Positions 1-11,761 of a DNA stretch of 64,000 nucleotides are shown one piece after another. The position numbers and the translations under genes are program-made. Under the pieces are notes generated by a model. It searched no databases, was not told the DNA's origin, and saw only the letters and a list, made by a program, of their open reading frames with translations. Positions within the stretch are counted from its first letter, which is position 1; each line of letters starts with the position of its first letter. This DNA is from Lunularia cruciata (Eukaryota > Streptophyta > Marchantiopsida > Lunulariales > Lunulariaceae): assembly GCA_948567375.1 (NCBI GenBank), contig OX419759.1, positions 22,536,744 through 22,600,743 on the forward strand, read 5' to 3'.

Positions 1-434
1 TCTCCAAATATAGGGGCATGCAACAAGGTCACCTCTTTGTTCCTCTAGCCTTGGAGTTATATGGAGCTATAAACACAGTGTTCGACACATTTGTCATGGA
101 GTGCGTGAGAACTTATCATGTTAGCACTAGGGGGTACCACTCTCACTCTCATATTTTGTAACATATTTTAGAAAGTGTTTGTCCATTGCTCTATAGAGTG
201 CAATGGCTGGTGCAATCCATAGGAGAGCAATCACACTAGGTGATGCTTCTTGGGATGCTCCAATTATTTGTAGACCACACGATTTTCATAGCTCAAATAT
301 CTTGGGTGCAATGGGGTAGATTTATCATAAAGACTCTATTGGGGCTTAGCCCCATTTACTTTTTTAATCTCTCCCTTGTGCAGCTTGATGGGGTCTTCCC
401 ATCCTTCATTTTTTCTGTGCGGTCGCCCTTTCTC
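1..434 (+). mobile_element. 3' end of an R2/NeSL-like LINE, cut by the window edge
   Basis: Bases 3-161 read without a stop as the last 52 residues of the LINE polyprotein, ending at a TAA at 159-161. This matches the C-terminus of the full-length copy at 8502-12274, with the same SKYRGMQ...GHLFVPLALELYGA core and a His/Ser-rich end. The rest, to about 434, is the element's 3' untranslated region, including the GGGGCTTAGCCCC hairpin and the terminal TGCGGTCGCCCTTTCTC. The 5' part lies outside the window. The right flank after about 435 is not repeated elsewhere here. The open tail suggests a younger insertion than the 8.5-kb copy, but only the end can be judged. Confidence 0.85.
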
Positions 435-3005
435 ACTCTGTCACATTTAAGAGAGAGCCTTCATCATATAATTTAGCCGGAGATTACTTTGCTTTGTTGT
501 CACCATTTGCAAGTCTTGGACTGTAGGCCGAGATAGGGCTTTGCCCTTCTTCCTTGGGCCTTATTTTATACTTTTTAGGACCTTGTATTTCGTCCTCTTT
601 TTCCTTCCAAGTATACTTATCGGCTCGGTCTTCTCAAACTCCCTTGTTACTTCGATAAAAACATTATTTATCTACTCGAACTCACTACTATCGACTATAA
701 TTAGGTGTGAAACGTAGGAGCACGTGACGCGAAGGGAAACTAGACTGTTAAATATTTCCGCCAACTTGGGTTACCTTTAAGTTTTTATAGTCAAACTCCC
801 AAGTTTGGAATGGAGCTTTTAAAACAAAGACAATTGATCTTTTAAATGCTACTTCCTACTGTTGAAAATGAAGGAATGCCACTTTTTCAAACACGAGACG
901 AATATCGTGGTATGGATGCTTCTGTCTGCCACTTCGAACAGGTGGTTAACCCACGTGCCGGACGAACGAGCTTCGAAGTAGTTCCCGAGCTCTGAAGATA
1001 GTTTCCTGGTCACGTTTCATGACCCAGCGAACTCGATGTTGTTGAGTAAGTCAACTCCTTGTTTCTTCCTGCTGTTTGTGGTTTGTGCGCGCAAAGCGTA
1101 CTTTTCTCCTTATACTTCTTTGGTCGGTATTCTTCGATAGAATGCTCTCTCCTGATACTTGCTTACATAAAATAACAATATATAATACATCGATTGATTG
1201 ATCCAACAGCTTTGCTTCAAAGAGAACCAAATGGACAAATCTTTCAGGTTGCGGCTCCATAGACGTGACCGTTGAGAAGCTTCGAATCTTTGACGAAAAT
1301 TTGACGTGATCCCGTAACATTTGTAAAGCATCATCATTTCGAAAGCAGAGGTATCAAATTCATCACTTGACAACTTTCTACTAGTGAATCTGGAAAGTTC
1401 CAATTCATCCTTGACAAATTTCTACTACGGGAAAATCCATATGGTAATTGGAAGTTCATTAAACGTTTAAAAAGTTCGGAATTTCTTCCACTTGCAAAAT
1501 CATTTCAAATTGAGTTCCTTTTATGAGATTGGAGATTCAAGATAACCTTTTTGACCTTATGAAGCAATAATTTGGTGTCATCCTCCTGACCAACCCGACA
1601 TGTGGAGATGAATGCAAGGGTCTTCCAGATAGTGTCATCGACTAATGGATTGCACATTACATTGACCATGTACTACGATAGAGAACCTCACGTACTTTCT
1701 CCATTAGAAAGAATCATCACACTAATCGAAATCATTTTACATGTTACTCATTTGTTATGTTATTCCTCTCTTTCTTTGATTATAGCTGATTCCATAGCAT
1801 CATGATGTAGCCCTTGGATTACCATATCCCACCAATTTACGCGCCTCTGTTCATATAACTCCGTGCCTACACAACCCGATTCTGATCAACTCGTCTTCGC
1901 TTGAATAGCAGCTGCTCTTTTACTGTAGACACACAGTTTGAATTCGACTAGTTTTGAGTAGTATTGTGGCGCGTGGTCACCTTTTGTCATTTACATCTGG
2001 TATGAGCTTGACTTATGCTGTCTTGTTATCCAAGCTGCCATATGCGCGAGCTTTAGAAATCCGATACGAATTACCTCACATCACTTAGCCCGCGAAAAAC
2101 TTGTTACACGCTGTCCACGCTCAGCCCTTCGTCCTCGTTACGGTGATGTATCATGTTAACATGACGATAGCTCTTAGAGGGAAGTACTAAGAAATCTCCA
2201 CGTTATGTTCGATGGACCTGTTGAAAGCTCCACACTTTTTCTTGTTCCTATATCAGAGCGCGCTCCGGGAAAGAGGAAGATGTGGATAAACATAGATGAT
2301 TAATTTTAATTCTTGTATATAGTGAAAAAGAAGATTAACTTGGTCCACATGGACCTAGTTAACCTCCTTTTCTCTCACCTGCGAATCCAGCACTACCATA
2401 TCCCAACATCTGCGACAGAGCTGTTGGATATGGACCTAGTTAACGTTTATTCTTGGAATGATACTCCTGTCCGTTCCTTCAAATTGTGGACAAAATTCGG
2501 TTCCTTGCGTCCCTGGAAGAACATGGGGCACTCTACGCAGATACCAGCTAATTGCGCAAGGAACTTCAGGGAGGTAACATAACAGACAATTGGGCAATGT
2601 GATTGTAAACATTAATTTTATGGGAAATTGCTCATAGCCATACAAAGTTTGTATGGATTCTCGTTATCCATAAATTGTATAGGTTTTTTTTTTAATACGG
2701 TTATTGGCAATCCGTATAACTTAATGAGTTGAAAATGCACTCAACGTTTTCGGTCATGATAAGTTTTTTCACTTCTCCAACGTTTAACAATACCGTTTCA
2801 ATTTTGAGGCGATTTTCTACTAAGATTACCCGTAAATTTTCTATGGATATTTACAGGTATAGCTAGAAATCTGTCAAAACGCTAACTGAAACCCCGTAGT
2901 GAAAGATTTGGTTGTTGTCGACTATGTCACTCGGGTTTTGAGCTCGCATGAGTTTCCCGCTCCAATCGAGCCTTCCCTGCTATGACGTTTTCTGTTTATT
3001 TCACT
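435..3005. other. No gene recognised
   Basis: About 2.6 kb of moderately AT-rich sequence. Only short open frames occur (all under 100 codons) and none has a recognisable motif. No tRNA-like or rRNA-like sequence was noticed. Confidence 0.5.
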
Positions 3006-3014
3006 TTTAATTCA

Positions 3015-3061
3015 TTCATTCTTCCCATCCTTCATTTTTTCTACGCGGTCGTCCTTCTTCC
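3015..3061 (+). mobile_element. 47-bp LINE 3'-end insertion with 9-bp TSD
   Basis: The insert contains the LINE 3' end (CTTCCCATCCTTCATTTTTT, then CTACGCGGTCG). It is flanked by TTTAATTCA at 3006-3014 and again at 3062-3070. It is a severely 5'-truncated copy of the element at 8502-12274. Confidence 0.75.
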
Positions 3062-3373
3062 TTTAATTCACTTTGTAATGAGTGCCTGCATTACAGGTCT
3101 CGAGTACAGTAAACTCGCTCGAAAGCATTCAGATGAGTAAACGTTTTACTTCTTGCTAACACAGTGTTAGGGAATTGTTATTGTTTTGCTTTTGCCATCC
3201 ATGACGTAAGGAAGTTGACGGGAAGGAAGGGTGGGCAAATGGTGGAAAAATGGCAAACGGCAACACAATACCAAGGCTACGAAGGAGTGGAGAGGTGGCC
3301 AAGTCATCTTGGCCATGTCATGGGTGGCAATAGCAAGAATCTGGATGACAATAACAATTCCCCGGAGTTTACT

Positions 3374-3536
3374 GTGATATCTTAGGTGCGGTAGTGTGAT
3401 ATCTTAGGTGCGGTAGGGTAGATTTCTCATACAGACTCTATTGAGGCTTAGCCCCATGTTACCTCTTTTTTCTCTCCCTTGTACGGCTTGATGGAGTCTT
3501 CCCTCCTTCATTTTTCCCACGCGGTCGCCTTTTATC
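3374..3536 (+). mobile_element. 163-bp LINE 3'-end insertion with 9-bp TSD
   Basis: It starts at the GATATCTTAGGTGCGGTAG point of the LINE 3' UTR, includes the GGGGCTTAGCCCC-type hairpin and ends GCGGTCGCCTTTTATC. Flanking TSD GAGTTTACT lies at 3365-3373 and 3537-3545. The first 22 bp are tandemly duplicated at the 5' junction (3374-3395, then 3396-3417), which suggests template slippage while the second end was being joined. Confidence 0.8.
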
Positions 3537-3545
3537 GAGTTTACT

Positions 3546-5188
3546 CTAATGTTTTTGGTGATGACGCATGAATGATAATAATTCCTTTTAGAAGTCGCCA
3601 CTTCCTTTGAATACTCACCCAAAAGGTTGCACCGGTTCCGAAAGTTCTGTGCTCCCAGCTTTATCCGCGTCAAAGGTTTGTCCGAATTAAATAAGGCTCC
3701 TCGAGCGCGAGTCCAGAACAGCATGTTCGTGTGAGGTGAAGCATGTGTTCTTCACGTAGCTTGTTGAATAAATCAGCGTAGACACTCGGATGCTGGAGGT
3801 TAGAACTTGGAACTTAGTGATTGTACAGAGAGATAAACCGAGCCAAGTAGGACACCCCAAAGGAAAAGAAAAAGATGGTCAGACTTGAGTCAAACCACCA
3901 ACTGTACTGGTGAGAGCAAGCTCAGTCAAGTTCCCTCCCTGATAATGTGACCAGCATGGAAATAGTCAAACTCCTCTGCCCAAAGAATGCAAGATATGTC
4001 TTATGTCCAGTTCTCTACTCCGGTCTTAACCCTCAGACATTGACTGAAGTTTAAATTTATGAAATAAGTTGTGACGATTAGGCAAGCCACGGCCCACAAG
4101 CAGTCAGAATGTGGTCAACCTCACCAACAGCGGATTATTTGGATTCCTGTACGCTGTGTGGTCGTCTGAACTGATCAATCTAAGCTTCATGATCATTTAC
4201 AAAGCGCAGACGAGAGACCAAATTCTTCCGGCCAAATCTAGGCAAATATCATTGGAAACAGTTTTTGGATGTAAGTATGGTATCAAGTTAGCTGTGGATG
4301 GACCCAAGAATCCTAGATGAGACAAGGTTATGGTCAAGAATTTTTCAAGAGGCTCACTAAATCAACACAGAAAATGTCAAAACCAACATACGGTGAAGTC
4401 TTGATCAGCTCCATGATAAGTGAGACGTTATTTGCATTATTAGTTGCACTTTCCTCGTGACAATTGGTCTTCAATTTGTTCAGTCAAGAGTGGCAAATCA
4501 AATAGTGAGAGTTCGGAATGATCACTACTTGATACTCAAGTCATACGAAAAATGAATTACGGTCAAAGTGCCCTTGTTACCCACTCCGTAGGAGCCCGTT
4601 TGTTACTCGTACAACTTTGGTATAATTGCAATCCTGGTCAAGCTTCTATATAGAAGAAAATCATCATTCTCTAGAGATTATAGTCAATTTGCGCATGTCC
4701 TTGCAAGATCTTAGCTCGAAGCAAATTTGCCATCAATTTGTTGACAGAGAAAAATAAAATTCCTCGTTACCAAGATACCAGCCACTGTATGCCGCAAGCT
4801 AATGACGGATGGAGATCTGGGATGCTACTTCAATTTAATACGTGATGTGATACTGAAGTCAACACCATAAAATTAACGACTCCGTAGTCGTCGCATTTGA
4901 TGTAATTCACCAACTTCGTCGAACTCAGGATCCGATCAAACGACAATTTCTAATGTAACTGGATACAGGTTACATTAGAGATTGTTATCCTATGCATGTC
5001 ACTCTTCATTCTATTGGATTGAGATCGTCATCACCACATTGAGTAGTCTAAATCCACAGAGCAAAGTTGATCTGTGCCTGTTACTTCCTGCAAAGCAACC
5101 TATCACCCAAGTTTCTGAACTGATTTAGTCGTCAACTTAGGAGAAAAGCCTCAAGAAGGGGGTGCTGGGCAAAACATTTCGGTCATCT
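3546..5188. other. No gene recognised
   Basis: Non-coding by inspection. The longest frames are about 70 codons and have no motif. The only structure noted is the inverted repeat at 4944-4984, listed separately. Confidence 0.5.
4944..4984. repeat. 16-bp stem, 9-nt loop inverted repeat
   Basis: The left arm (4944-4959) and right arm (4969-4984) are reverse complements at 15 of 16 positions; the exception can form a G-T pair. The loop is TGGATACAG. It lies in non-coding DNA and could be a terminator-like or small-RNA hairpin, or a chance palindrome. Confidence 0.6.
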
Positions 5189-5830
5189 GACCGGGTCTAG
5201 TCTTTATTCTAGGATTCTGTACATAAACAAGGGCACGTTTTACAAGTGCATGCAAACGTTTATATACTAGGACTTGCAAGAAAATGTATCAATCAACATT
5301 CACTCAACTTCGTTCAGTGATTTGGTCTCAGAACTATGTGCCTACTTATTCAGAGACGAAGATTCAAGGGAGATTAGCGAAACCCTCAAGTTTTGACCCG
5401 GCCCTGTCTTAATTATAGCTGATGTGTACGTGAAACAAGGGCATTGATGTATAGTTGTAGTACACCAGATAAATATATCACTTTCCCTTGCATAGTAATT
5501 TGGTCGTCAAGACCAAGTGCCAACTTATGAAATATTCATAAAGAGATTACGGAAACATATACGTAATATCTGACCCGGTCGAGTCTTGAATATAGCTTAT
5601 GTGACCGTGAAACAAGGGAATGGGTGTACTGTTTATAACTATATCCCTGCAAGCAAGTTTCTCGAGCAACCTCCTCCCAAATTTGTAGTGTTTTGGTCTT
5701 CAAAATAGAGTACCAACTTGTATGAAGATCCAAGTGGAGATTAGAGAACCATTACATGATATTTGATCCGGTGGAGTCCTTTTTGTAGTTGATGTGTACC
5801 TGAAACAAGGGCATGGATGTAAAGCCAGAC
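5189..5830. repeat. Degenerate tandem repeat, about 180-205 bp units
   Basis: Four related units begin near 5189, 5395, 5572 and 5765. Each has a GACCCGG-like start (GACCGGG, GACCCGG, GACCCGG, GATCCGG), then a GTCTT-like stretch, then TGATGTG...GAAACAAGGGCA, and later TTTGGTC..CAA...GTGCCAACTTAT and GGAGATTA. The fourth unit is partial. The units are diverged, so this is an old local amplification. Confidence 0.7.
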
Positions 5831-7473
5831 AGATAATTATATTCTCCCTAAAAACATTGATACTGACGCGTTCAATTTGATGTATCGGATCTTACAAAAG
5901 CTTCCAATCTATTAACCGCTGACTGTACCAAGGTACGATCGATCACAGCATGCTCGTCATTCATTCAACCGCTGTTCTCCTCGAGAATAGAAAGGAAGAA
6001 TACCATTCGTATCTGAAGACTATCAAATCCGTTTACGGACATCTGATTTCCGTTTCCTCAAGAAAGCAAGAAAGCTCACGAGAATCTTCAAAAGGAAAAC
6101 AACGCGAAGAAATGAAGTGAACTTTACAATCTTAAAGCTCATCTCCTCGATGTCAGTCATACTCCAGACCATCCAGCCTGGATAATCCAGGAAGATCTTA
6201 TCAGATATTTCCTCTGAAGTAGTTTCCAGATACCGTTCCTCCATGCGGAGGAACAGTACTTTTCATACTCGGGAATACTGTAGAGGGCCACTGAGGCGAA
6301 GCTGGTGGATAGAAATAATTAACTCATCATGCTACCCTCTTGTCACTATTTGCCGAAAGCGTATTCTATTAAATACTTGACTAAGTTCGGCCCAAGATCG
6401 TGAGAACATATGTCAGTTTGTCAACGACGTAGTCAAGCATCTTAATACTGAAGCATAATACTCAGCTCCTTCGAGAATACATTCTTTTGCTCTTGGGAAT
6501 GCAAATTGCTGCGCTGACAATCTTTCTGCCAAGTGGCAGCGTATAATGTCAACAAACGAGGAAGAAGTAAGTGGTCAGGAAAAACCTTATGTATTTAGAT
6601 CAGATGGATACTTCCTATCCTTCTTTCATATCCTATATGTGTTGCGTCCTCTTACTGAGCTCAGATCATGCCATATATTATATACATCTCATTTGGGATT
6701 CAAAGATATTTTGATATTCTAGATAATGGAACTAAATGAAAGACGAAAATTGAAATAGTCCACTTACCATGTCTATAATTGAATTACTATACATATCATT
6801 CTAAGCTTTAGAAAATATCTGCCAACATATTTTATTTCTTGCGACTTCTCCAAGGACCGTTGGTATTACTCACTCTCTCCGACGTCCATTGACGGACCAA
6901 GAGTCCGACAACTTGACCAACAAATCGAGACTTCCAGATCGTCCGGGCCCTTCGGACCATCGTACGAGATCGTGATGCTAAGTCGCAGTCCCTGCTTAGA
7001 ACCCCGTGGGGCAAACTCAAAGTCAAGCTCAAGCTTTGCTTTCAGCCAAGCCAAGGCTCGAAGGGACAGACACTAAAGGACGAGTTCGGTGCGGAGCGCG
7101 CGAATATGAACGCGGGACGCAAAAGGACAAACGACGGTTTGCATGGCTCGTGTACTTCTCCTTCTTGAAAGACCGGCGACTTGAACTTAGTTCTAGGACA
7201 CGACATGACTTCTACTGCTGCCAGCGTCCCGAATAGAAAGGATTGCATATCTTATTGTCGTGATTGAACCAGTCGCCAAAGACTCAGCATTACTTGAAGT
7301 TACTTCATGCCTGATCATGTAAACAATCCTGTTAAGTACAGGACAGCACTTAACGGTAATTACTGACGAGCTGGTCTAAGACCTGTAGGAAACGCACGAT
7401 TATTATGGATGTGAGCAGTGCTCACCACAGCGCTGTTTGTGAGCAATTCGGAGATGTTTGATATCGTTACTTA
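5831..7473. other. No gene recognised
   Basis: No convincing coding frame. The GC-richer stretch at about 6860-7240 has overlapping frames on both strands (60-76 codons) but no recognisable domain. Confidence 0.45.
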
Positions 7474-7483
7474 GATACGAAAT

Positions 7484-7613
7484 GAAAAAAGGTGACCTCG
7501 TAGGAAAAATGAAGGATGGGAAGACCCCATCAAGCCGTACAAGGGAGAGATAAAAAGGTAACATGGGGCTAAGCCCCAATAGAGTCTGTATGAGAAATCT
7601 GCCCTATCGCACC
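7484..7613 (-). mobile_element. 130-bp LINE 3'-end insertion with 10-bp TSD
   Basis: On the minus strand it reads GGTGCGATAGGGCAG... through the GGGGCTTAGCCCC hairpin to ...GAGGTCACCTTTTTTC. The TSD GATACGAAAT is perfect at 7474-7483 and 7614-7623. It is a 5'-truncated copy of the LINE at 8502-12274 and retains only part of the 3' UTR. Confidence 0.88.
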
Positions 7614-7623
7614 GATACGAAAT

Positions 7624-8490
7624 TAGCCAAATAGTGCTTCAAACAGGATAATCAACTCGCCTGTAGTCTTTTACTTAGTCAAACTAAGTGTATACAAGAC
7701 GTCGTGGTTAGATGAAAATGGCGTCACTGTTCGGGTTTGTACAAGAACAGTCAAGTCCAGTCCCTTAATACTAGAGGTCCAGATGATTAGCGGGATCTTG
7801 AACGATGCCCTAATCTAATCTTGCTGAGAAATCAGTTGGAGGACGTGCCGGAGACGTCAATGTGTGGTTTAGCTAAATTTAACCTGATATGTTCAACGTC
7901 TTATCAATTTGGTTATCTTCGTCCACTTTCCACTTTCTATTTTAGGTTAAGTGCATTTAAGTCATAATATCAAGGTTTGACTTTGTGACTTTCTACAAAT
8001 CCATGTCATTGGCTTTCTTCAAATTGTGTGGCATCTTTCTAGTTCAAACACGAATCCTCTAGTTAGTCTATAATTGTTCACATCGGAAATCAAATTCTCC
8101 ATAGAGGGAAACAAAACACAACGTAAGGTGTTCAAAATTTAAGTCTCCTTCGAAGAGATAATACAGTCCCACTGACCTAGATTGGTGGGCATTGTAACTT
8201 GTCTGGGAAGTATTGATGGAACTCGAAAATGATTTACTGTAAACTACAGTAGAAGAGCCGAGAGCGGTTACTACAGAAAATGAACTCATCGTACGGTACC
8301 AACGTCCTTACCCGCAACCAACGGTGCTCCCGAGTCTAGTGTAGGCCCGGGAACGACCTCAGTCGCAGGTGTTTAGATCGTGACGCTCTTAACATTGGAC
8401 GTCAAACTTGATTTCTTCATCTCATCCAAACAAGAGAACCTTCAAACATCAAACGAGGTTGTATAGTGTGAATCAATATTTTTTCATCTT
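7624..8490. other. No gene recognised
   Basis: Left flank of the full-length LINE. No coding signal or repeat was recognised. Confidence 0.5.
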
Positions 8491-8501
8491 TTGTCAAGTA
8501 C

Positions 8502-8777
8502 AAGAAAAAAGACGAAGGTGTAGGATAAACGAAGGATGGGAAGACCCCATCGAGCCGTACAAAGGAGAGACAAAAAAGGTAACATGGGGCTAAGCCCCAA
8601 TAGAGTCTATATGAGAAATCTGCCCTACCGCACCTAAGAGATCCGAGTTGTGCAAGTCGTACAGTCTACACACAACTGGAGCATCCGAAGAAACATCACC
8701 TAATGTGATTGCTCTCCTATGGATTGCACTAGCCACTATCCTCTGTAGAGCAATGGACACACGCTGTCTAAAATATG
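8502..8777 (-). other. LINE 3' UTR with conserved hairpin
   Basis: The minus-strand 3' UTR contains GGGGCTTAGCCCC (forward 8584-8602 region) inside a slightly longer imperfect stem. It is followed by TCTCTCC..TGTACGGCT, GGGGTCTTCCCATCCTTCG and the terminal part. The same blocks are kept in every truncated copy in the window. In R2-type elements the 3' UTR is the RNA structure bound by the RT; this role is inferred here. Confidence 0.7.
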
Positions 8778-11761
8778 CTACAAAGTATGAGAGTGAGAGT
8801 GGTACCACTGACGCCTAACATGATAAGCTCTCGTGCACTCCTTGACAAATGTGTCAAATGCTGTGTCCATGGCTCCATATAACTCCAAGGCTAGAGGAAC
8901 AAAGAGGTGACCTCGTTGCATGCCCCTATACTTGGAGACCTTGCGACTTGCTGCTGCACTCGCCGCCCATCCGGGGGGATGGGTAATCACTCCCTCCAAA
9001 ACTGTATCCCGCGTAGGGTCCGTAACCACGATATCCGCTACTGTCACTTGATCATCTCGGACCAAGTATAAGTCTGCCCTGACACGTGTCGTCTGCAAGG
9101 CATGCGAAGGCTCCCTCCAAGCCAAGTATCCACTCTCTCGTGCCATAGCAAACACTATGTCTCTAATGGCATCATGGGTAGCTATCCTCTGTCCTCCAAA
9201 AGGACATTGTGTCATGTGGACCGTTGCTGCATCTAGTGTAGAGCCACACTCACAAGTGAGTAATGAAGATGCAAATGGGTGGACCAAACCTAGGCAAAAC
9301 CTCATCGCTGTAGAGAAAGTAACTGGTGCAAGTCAAAAAGCCCTAATGCACGGTTGAGCTAGGATCCAAGAGCATGCACCCTTGCCGAAGCAAGAGCGTA
9401 GACGCGCTCTAGTAGCCTAAGGAATGGACGAGTCGACTAAGAGAGAATTTAGCATATGCTCACATTATGGCTCCATCAAGGAAGACTGTAAACCTCTAGT
9501 CCAATCTGACGATAGTGAAGCAAAGAGTGGAAAATCCTCTCGTGCTCGTGAGGATAGACTATCTCTTGTCTTCCGCAATAATGTTTGGAGAGAAAAGGAT
9601 ACTCCCTCCACCTCTGTCACATAAGTCTCCAAAATAGACCTATCAGCAACCACAAAACGAGAGGAAAGTAGGGGTGCCAAGAGAGCCCAACTACCCAAAA
9701 ATGCTATAGGTGTCATCTCCTCCATAGAAAGCAAGCCAACCCCACCACATGAGATCAGCAGAGCCGTCTGTCTATGTGCCAAATCCCCTGTCACACACTC
9801 AAAGGTCCATGGTCCAATAATATCACCAAAGACTCCCATAATCCTCCTATCAAATGCTCTTAGATGTAATAGGAAGGACGGTGAGGGGGGAACTATACGG
9901 ATGAGGTAGGATGGTCGACGAGCAATACTGGAAGAGAGTATACCAAATGCCACCTAAGGATCTCCTAGTAATAGAAGGTCATCTACATGGAGAACATCCT
10001 CTGCAAGGGCAACGTCTAAGAAGCGTGTGGCAAAATCCTCCAATCCTATTGGCACTCTAAGAACACGAAGTCCATATGTGGATATGATACACCCCTCTGG
10101 AAGCTCAAGGTGGGGAGGGATACCTAAAGGGGATCATGCCCTACACTTTGACACCTTGACTGACAAGCCTACTAGATGTAGCTCAGTAGTCAAGTAGTCA
10201 GACATCTGCCTAATCTGATCTACACGGCCTACGATGTGTGTATCATCTGCCAAGGAGGGAAATACACAACCTGACATGGTCAAAGTAGTAGATAGGAGAG
10301 CTTTAAAGTGAGCCATGGTAAATAAGGGCCCTCTTAAAGGATCTCCTTGACATGTACCCACCAGCTGACTCCAAGACGGTGACTCCCTCTTGTGAACCAC
10401 CATGTTGGTAGTAAAGGGAAGTAGGAGAGCCATAAAAAGACCGCACAAAAGGAATGAGACTTGCCAAGGATCCACCAGCCTCCCTAAGCTCTCTAAAGAT
10501 GGATGCACATGAGACGTTAGTAAAAGCGTTCTCAACATCCACTTGTAGGACGACCCACTCCGGATAAATATCTAGGAGTGCTCTAATGCCTAGAGATATA
10601 GCCTCACATCCTCCAAGTGTAGCTACTCCAAATTGATGTGTACTAAGGTGCTGTCAAAAGTGAGAACGATGCTGAAGGACAATGGTACGACTAACCAAAT
10701 GCAAAAAGATCTCTCCAATAACAATCAATCTAATGCCTCCCGTGTCCTTCTCCATTGCGAGAAGTCGACTAGCACCTAACACCCGACTAACAAACATAGG
10801 AATGTTTGCTCTCGCTATTGATGCAACCACTTGAAACAACTCGGTAAAACCACTAGAAGGATCATCTGCCTGGAAGCAATCTCTAAGGTGCTCATAAACC
10901 ATCCTTGACAAGCCTCGTGAGGAAAAGCGAGGGGCAGTGCACAATGCTTGTGCAAATAGCAACCCATCAAGACATAAAGGCTGCTCAGGCTGACAATCTA
11001 AGACCTTTAGTGGTAGTCCCTCTACTACTGTAAGATGCAATAAGCGTAAGGAAGAGATGGTCTCATCAATAAGACTTGCTATAGACAAGGGTGTAGCATT
11101 TGTGCTGCTCTACTAAACTCTCCTGCCTGATCCAATGTCCTACATCTTCGTAATCGAGTGGAATCTATGGTATTATGTGGCAATGCATGTCTCCTAAATC
11201 GTATAGCCCTAACAGAATCCTCTTGAAGGGCTGCCCAATCCCTCGCTCGGAATTGACAAATTCTAGCAGCCACCTCTCTATGCCACGCACGTCTCCCTCT
11301 AGCATAACGAAAACACCATCGAGGGAGTCGGAGGAAAAGGAACCATGCTAACTTGTCCAAGGGATCACATGCCAAACAATCCGTGGTATGCAAAAGGCTT
11401 GTCTAGCCTCATCATGGAGTGTACGGGATAGCCTATGGAATAGACGTGGACATGAAAAACTAGTCTCAAATAACCCTAAAATGCAACCCGCCTGAGAAGT
11501 TAACCACTCCCACGACTTGATCGGTATCCCTAGAACGATCAACATCAACAAAGGTATAAAAGAAATGTGTGTAATCTCGAGTGTCACTGTTGTCGATGTG
11601 GTCGCTCGTCTCACGTGGGCATCCCAAGTGGTCCAATCATAGTCCTTGTGCATCTTTCCCACATGGGTCTTTACCCTTTGCGAGGTGAAGCGTATGTGAC
11701 ACACTGGGCATGGTGTATCTCGACCCGCTCTCGACGACCCCACATGGGAAGGTGTAGCCAT
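8778..11761 (-). pseudogene. LINE polyprotein: C2H2 finger, reverse transcriptase, REL endonuclease (broken)
   Basis: The start at ATG 11761 (MATPSHVG) was chosen because a classical zinc finger follows at residues 18-38 (CX2C, X11, HX4H). The RT domain has the DVENAF metal-site block near 10539, QGDPL (motif B) and a catalytic LADD at about 10253-10242, where Y/FADD is usual. Near 9254-9200 comes CECG...H...C, the CCHC-like motif that precedes the REL domain. RAD and VADIVVTDP at about 9083-9015 then fit a PD-(D/E)XK nuclease, followed by a SRKVSKYR block. The frame shifts near 11.37, 11.08 and 10.4 kb, and there are stops near 10134, 9954 and 9465. Function is known only by family: nicking target DNA and priming reverse transcription there. 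This copy cannot make the protein. Confidence 0.85.

Noticed and set aside
5189-5830. CRISPR-like array
   Set aside because: The units are long and diverged, have no short identical repeats with unique spacers, and the genome is eukaryotic.
6832-7248. Overlapping frames on both strands in a GC-rich patch
   Set aside because: Frames of 60-76 codons on both strands with no motif; likely composition effects.
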